In this document: one piece after another, positions 5,281 to 6,782 of the stretch
Layout of the letters: every line of letters begins with the position of its first letter
Position numbering within the stretch: the stretch's first letter is position 1
Assembly: GCA_030039935.1 (NCBI GenBank)
Contig: JASHUQ010000070.1
Coordinates: 1-6,782, forward strand
Source: Microcaldota archaeon
Lineage (GTDB): Archaea > Micrarchaeota > Micrarchaeia > Micrarchaeales > Micrarchaeaceae
DNA: 6,782 nt
Reading direction: 5' to 3'
The notes under the pieces: generated by a model
Told to the model about the DNA's origin: nothing
Database searches by the model: none
What the model saw: the letters and a program-made list of their open reading frames with translations, nothing else
Program-made: the position numbers and the translations under genes

Positions 5281-6587
5281 TAAAGATAACAGAAAAAGCT
5301 AACGACGTAATAAAAAGGGATAAAAGGGCTATGGCAACAATCGCAAGGGAGCCGTATCCGCTTGTTGTTGAAAAGGGAAGTGGAGACCACATATGGGACA
5401 TTTCGGGTAACAGGTTCATAGACTTCACAAGCTTCATTGGAGTGTATACTATTGGAGTGAACTGCAATGCAGAGGTAAGAAGAGCAATAAAGAACCAGGT
5501 AGACAGGCTCATGCATCCGGCCTTCCTTGATTTCTATGCGGAGCTTCCAGTCAAGTTCGCAGAAAGCATACTCGACATGATGCCGAATGGGTTTGGAAAG
5601 GTTTTCTTCTCAAATTCGGGAACCGAGGCGATAGAGGATGCAATAAAGCTGTCTAAGCTTTTCACTAGGAAGAGCTACATAATAGGATTCTACAATGCAT
5701 TCCACGGAAGAACCCTTGGATCTCTGGGCCTTACATCAGCAAGAATATCCCATAGAGAACACTTTGGCCCTTTCCCGAATGTTGTTCATGCATTGTATCC
5801 TAATGTTTACAGATCAAGGTATGAGGATCCTGAAGAGGAAAGCAAGGCGTGCATAGACCACATAGAAAAAAACATACTTGGAAAAGAATACTCGAACAAA
5901 GAGGTCGCTGCGATTTTCGTTGAGCCCGTACAAGGAGAGGGAGGCTATATAATACCTCCAAAGAGCTTCATAAAGGAGCTAAGGCGGCTTGCAACAGAGA
6001 ATAATATACTGCTTGTATCTGATGAGATTCAATCCGGGTATTTTAGGACAGGGAAGTTCCTCGCTATGGAGAACTTTGGAGTAACAGCCGATATCTACAC
6101 AATGGCAAAGGCGCTTGGCGGAGGCCTCCCCCTCGCTGCAACAATATCAAAAACAGAGCTAGGAGATGTTCCTCCTGGAGCGCATGGAGGAACCTATGGC
6201 GGGAATCTTGTCTCTGTTGCAGCGGGGTATGCTTCTCTTAGCTATGTTAAAAGAAATGCGAGAAACATTGAGCGAATGGTAAAAGAGAAAAACAGGATAA
6301 TAATGAAAAGGCTTAATCAATTGAGAGAAAGGTATGAGATTGTTGGAGATGCTAGAGGGCTCGGGCTCATGACGGCGATAGAGCTTGTAAAGAGCAAGAA
6401 GACAAAGGAGCATGCGGTAAAGGAACGAGAATTGGTATTAAGGGAATGCTTCAACAACGGGCTTGTTCTCCTTGGATGCGGCGCATCAGCAATAAGGGTA
6501 ATACCGCCAGTGACAATGTCTGTAGAGAACATAGAAAAAGGACTTGACATACTTGAGAATTCGATAAAGAAGATTAGCGGAAAATAG
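5277..6587 (+). CDS. Class III PLP-dependent aminotransferase (GABA/ornithine-type)
   Basis: A 436-residue cytosolic PLP enzyme of fold type I, aminotransferase class III; the length is normal. Visible: the phosphate-binding SNSGTEAIEDAIKLS (112-126), the FHGRTLGSLGLTSAR block (142-156), EPVQGEGGY (216-224), DEIQSGYFRTG with Asp249 contacting the pyridine nitrogen, Schiff-base Lys278 in TMAKALGGGLPL, and Thr306 in HGGTYGGN. The usual GGNP reads GGNL here, a mild oddity. It would move an amino group from a terminal or omega amine (GABA, ornithine, lysine or beta-alanine type) to a 2-oxoacid. Close archaeal relatives include broad amino-acid racemases that carry the same motifs, so a racemase is possible. 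The start overlaps the alpha subunit stop by ATGA, with a Shine-Dalgarno-like GGGATGAT (5266-5273). The context suggests amino-acid catabolism feeding the synthetase. Confidence 0.92.
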   Translation: MIKITEKANDVIKRDKRAMATIAREPYPLVVEKGSGDHIWDISGNRFIDFTSFIGVYTIGVNCNAEVRRAIKNQVDRLMHPAFLDFYAELPVKFAESILDMMPNGFGKVFFSNSGTEAIEDAIKLSKLFTRKSYIIGFYNAFHGRTLGSLGLTSARISHREHFGPFPNVVHALYPNVYRSRYEDPEEESKACIDHIEKNILGKEYSNKEVAAIFVEPVQGEGGYIIPPKSFIKELRRLATENNILLVSDEIQSGYFRTGKFLAMENFGVTADIYTMAKALGGGLPLAATISKTELGDVPPGAHGGTYGGNLVSVAAGYASLSYVKRNARNIERMVKEKNRIIMKRLNQLRERYEIVGDARGLGLMTAIELVKSKKTKEHAVKERELVLRECFNNGLVLLGCGASAIRVIPPVTMSVENIEKGLDILENSIKKISGK

Positions 6588-6619
6588 GCATTGGAGTTTG
6601 TCCAATAATTCCGCTATTT

Positions 6620-6642
6620 CCTAGGGGTATTTAACCCCCAGG
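6620..6642. repeat. Inverted repeat: operon terminator or insertion-sequence end
   Basis: Bases 6620-6628 and 6634-6642 are inverted repeats with one A-C mismatch: a GGGGT/ACCCC core plus CCT/AGG, with an ATTTA loop. It lies 33 bp after the aminotransferase stop. It may help end transcription of the operon, though the tract after it (to 6656) is only moderately T-rich. It may also mark the left end of the insertion sequence: CTAG at 6621-6624 fits the short target preferred by some IS5 members. Only the right end could decide. Confidence 0.5.
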
Positions 6643-6643
6643 T

Positions 6644-6670
6644 TGCATTTTGTTTTGGCGACAAAATGCA
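6644..6670 (+). promoter_or_regulatory. 10-bp hairpin covering the transposase start codon
   Basis: TGCATTTTGT (6644-6653) pairs perfectly with ACAAAATGCA (6661-6670) around a 7-nt TTTGGCG loop. The ATG at 6666-6668 is inside the 3' arm, so the start codon would be paired in any transcript reading in from upstream. A transcript starting inside the element could lack the 5' arm and leave the ATG free. Such sequestering is known in IS10 and IS50; its use here is inferred. Confidence 0.6.
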
Positions 6671-6782
6671 GAACTATAGTGTAGATTGGAGAACTTATAA
6701 TCAACGGTTGGTGAACCGTGGCAGAGTAATAACAATACTGATAGAACCACAATTGATGGAATCAGAATCATTGCAGAAAATG
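6666..6782 (+). CDS. IS5-like transposase, N-terminal 39 codons (truncated by window end)
   Basis: The frame is open from the ATG at 6666 to the last base and ends on a complete codon, giving 39 residues. The stretch DWRTYNQRLVNRGRVI (7-22) matches the W-x-x-YN-x-x-LV-x-RG opening common at the N terminus of IS5-family transposases. The DDE catalytic residues would lie beyond the window. No clear Shine-Dalgarno is seen. The frame has no stop back to the aminotransferase TAG at 6585-6587, and both genes share the same phase, but the family-like N terminus begins at the ATG at 6666. GTG at 6711 is a weaker alternative start. A second short inverted repeat (6704-6709 with 6714-6719) lies inside the gene. 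Whether the transposase is intact cannot be judged. Confidence 0.62.
   Translation, partial: MQNYSVDWRTYNQRLVNRGRVITILIEPQLMESESLQKM

Larger units (their letters stand above)
6621..6782 (+). mobile_element. Left part of an IS5-like insertion sequence (cut by window end)
   Basis: The start of a transposase-like frame is preceded by two strong inverted repeats, directly after the end of a four-gene operon. The left border is approximate: CTAG 6621-6624 is the best guess for a target site. Neither the right end nor the second target copy is in view. The IS5 family call rests on 39 residues. Confidence 0.45.

Noticed and set aside
6620..6719. IS200/IS605-type element, suggested by subterminal hairpins
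   Set aside because: The encoded N terminus (W-x-x-YN-x-x-LV-x-RG) resembles IS5-family DDE transposases, not the HUH enzymes of IS200/IS605.
1..6782. CRISPR array or long tandem repeats
   Set aside because: No regularly spaced repeats were seen; the only notable repeats are the short inverted repeats near the right end and the Gln-rich codon runs.

Overview
This window is archaeal. The evidence is an intron-split tRNA(Asp) with bulge-helix-bulge type splice sites, an archaeal CPSF-type beta-CASP nuclease, a two-subunit ADP-forming acyl-CoA synthetase, TATA-like promoters close to start codons, archaeal Shine-Dalgarno sequences, and frequent AGA/AGG (Arg) and ATA (Ile) codons. Moderate G+C and introns at an unusual tRNA position would suit an ARMAN/DPANN-type lineage such as Micrarchaeota, but that placement is a guess.

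Layout. A tRNA-Asp(GUC) gene (9-129) carries two introns, 15 nt in the anticodon loop and about 33 nt in the variable loop. The middle exon is only 8 nt. A 39-nt gap with a TATA-like box leads to an isochorismatase-fold cysteine hydrolase (169-771). Next is a 76-residue DUF433-like protein (896-1126). It converges with no gap on a minus-strand CPSF2-type beta-CASP ribonuclease (1127-2383); both stop codons sit in one TGATCA palindrome. A 97-bp divergent promoter region follows.

A plus-strand run of four genes starts at 2481: a membrane-anchored protein with two predicted winged-helix domains (2481-3239), the ATP-grasp (beta) subunit of an NDP-forming acyl-CoA synthetase (3263-3880), its CoA-binding/ligase (alpha) subunit (3877-5280), and a PLP-dependent class III aminotransferase (5277-6587). 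The last three are joined by 4-nt ATGA stop/start overlaps, so they are probably translationally coupled. Together they suggest amino-acid catabolism that conserves energy: transamination, then (by an oxidoreductase not in this window) an acyl-CoA, then ATP formed by the synthetase. The substrate cannot be read from sequence.

The window ends in the left part of an apparent insertion sequence: two strong inverted repeats (6620-6642 and 6644-6670) and the first 39 codons of an IS5-like transposase (6666-6782). Its start codon is buried in the second hairpin.

No wholly new system is evident. The most unusual items are the double-intron tRNA with its implied splicing order, the tail-anchored double winged-helix protein heading a metabolic operon, and the divergent acyl-CoA synthetase beta subunit.
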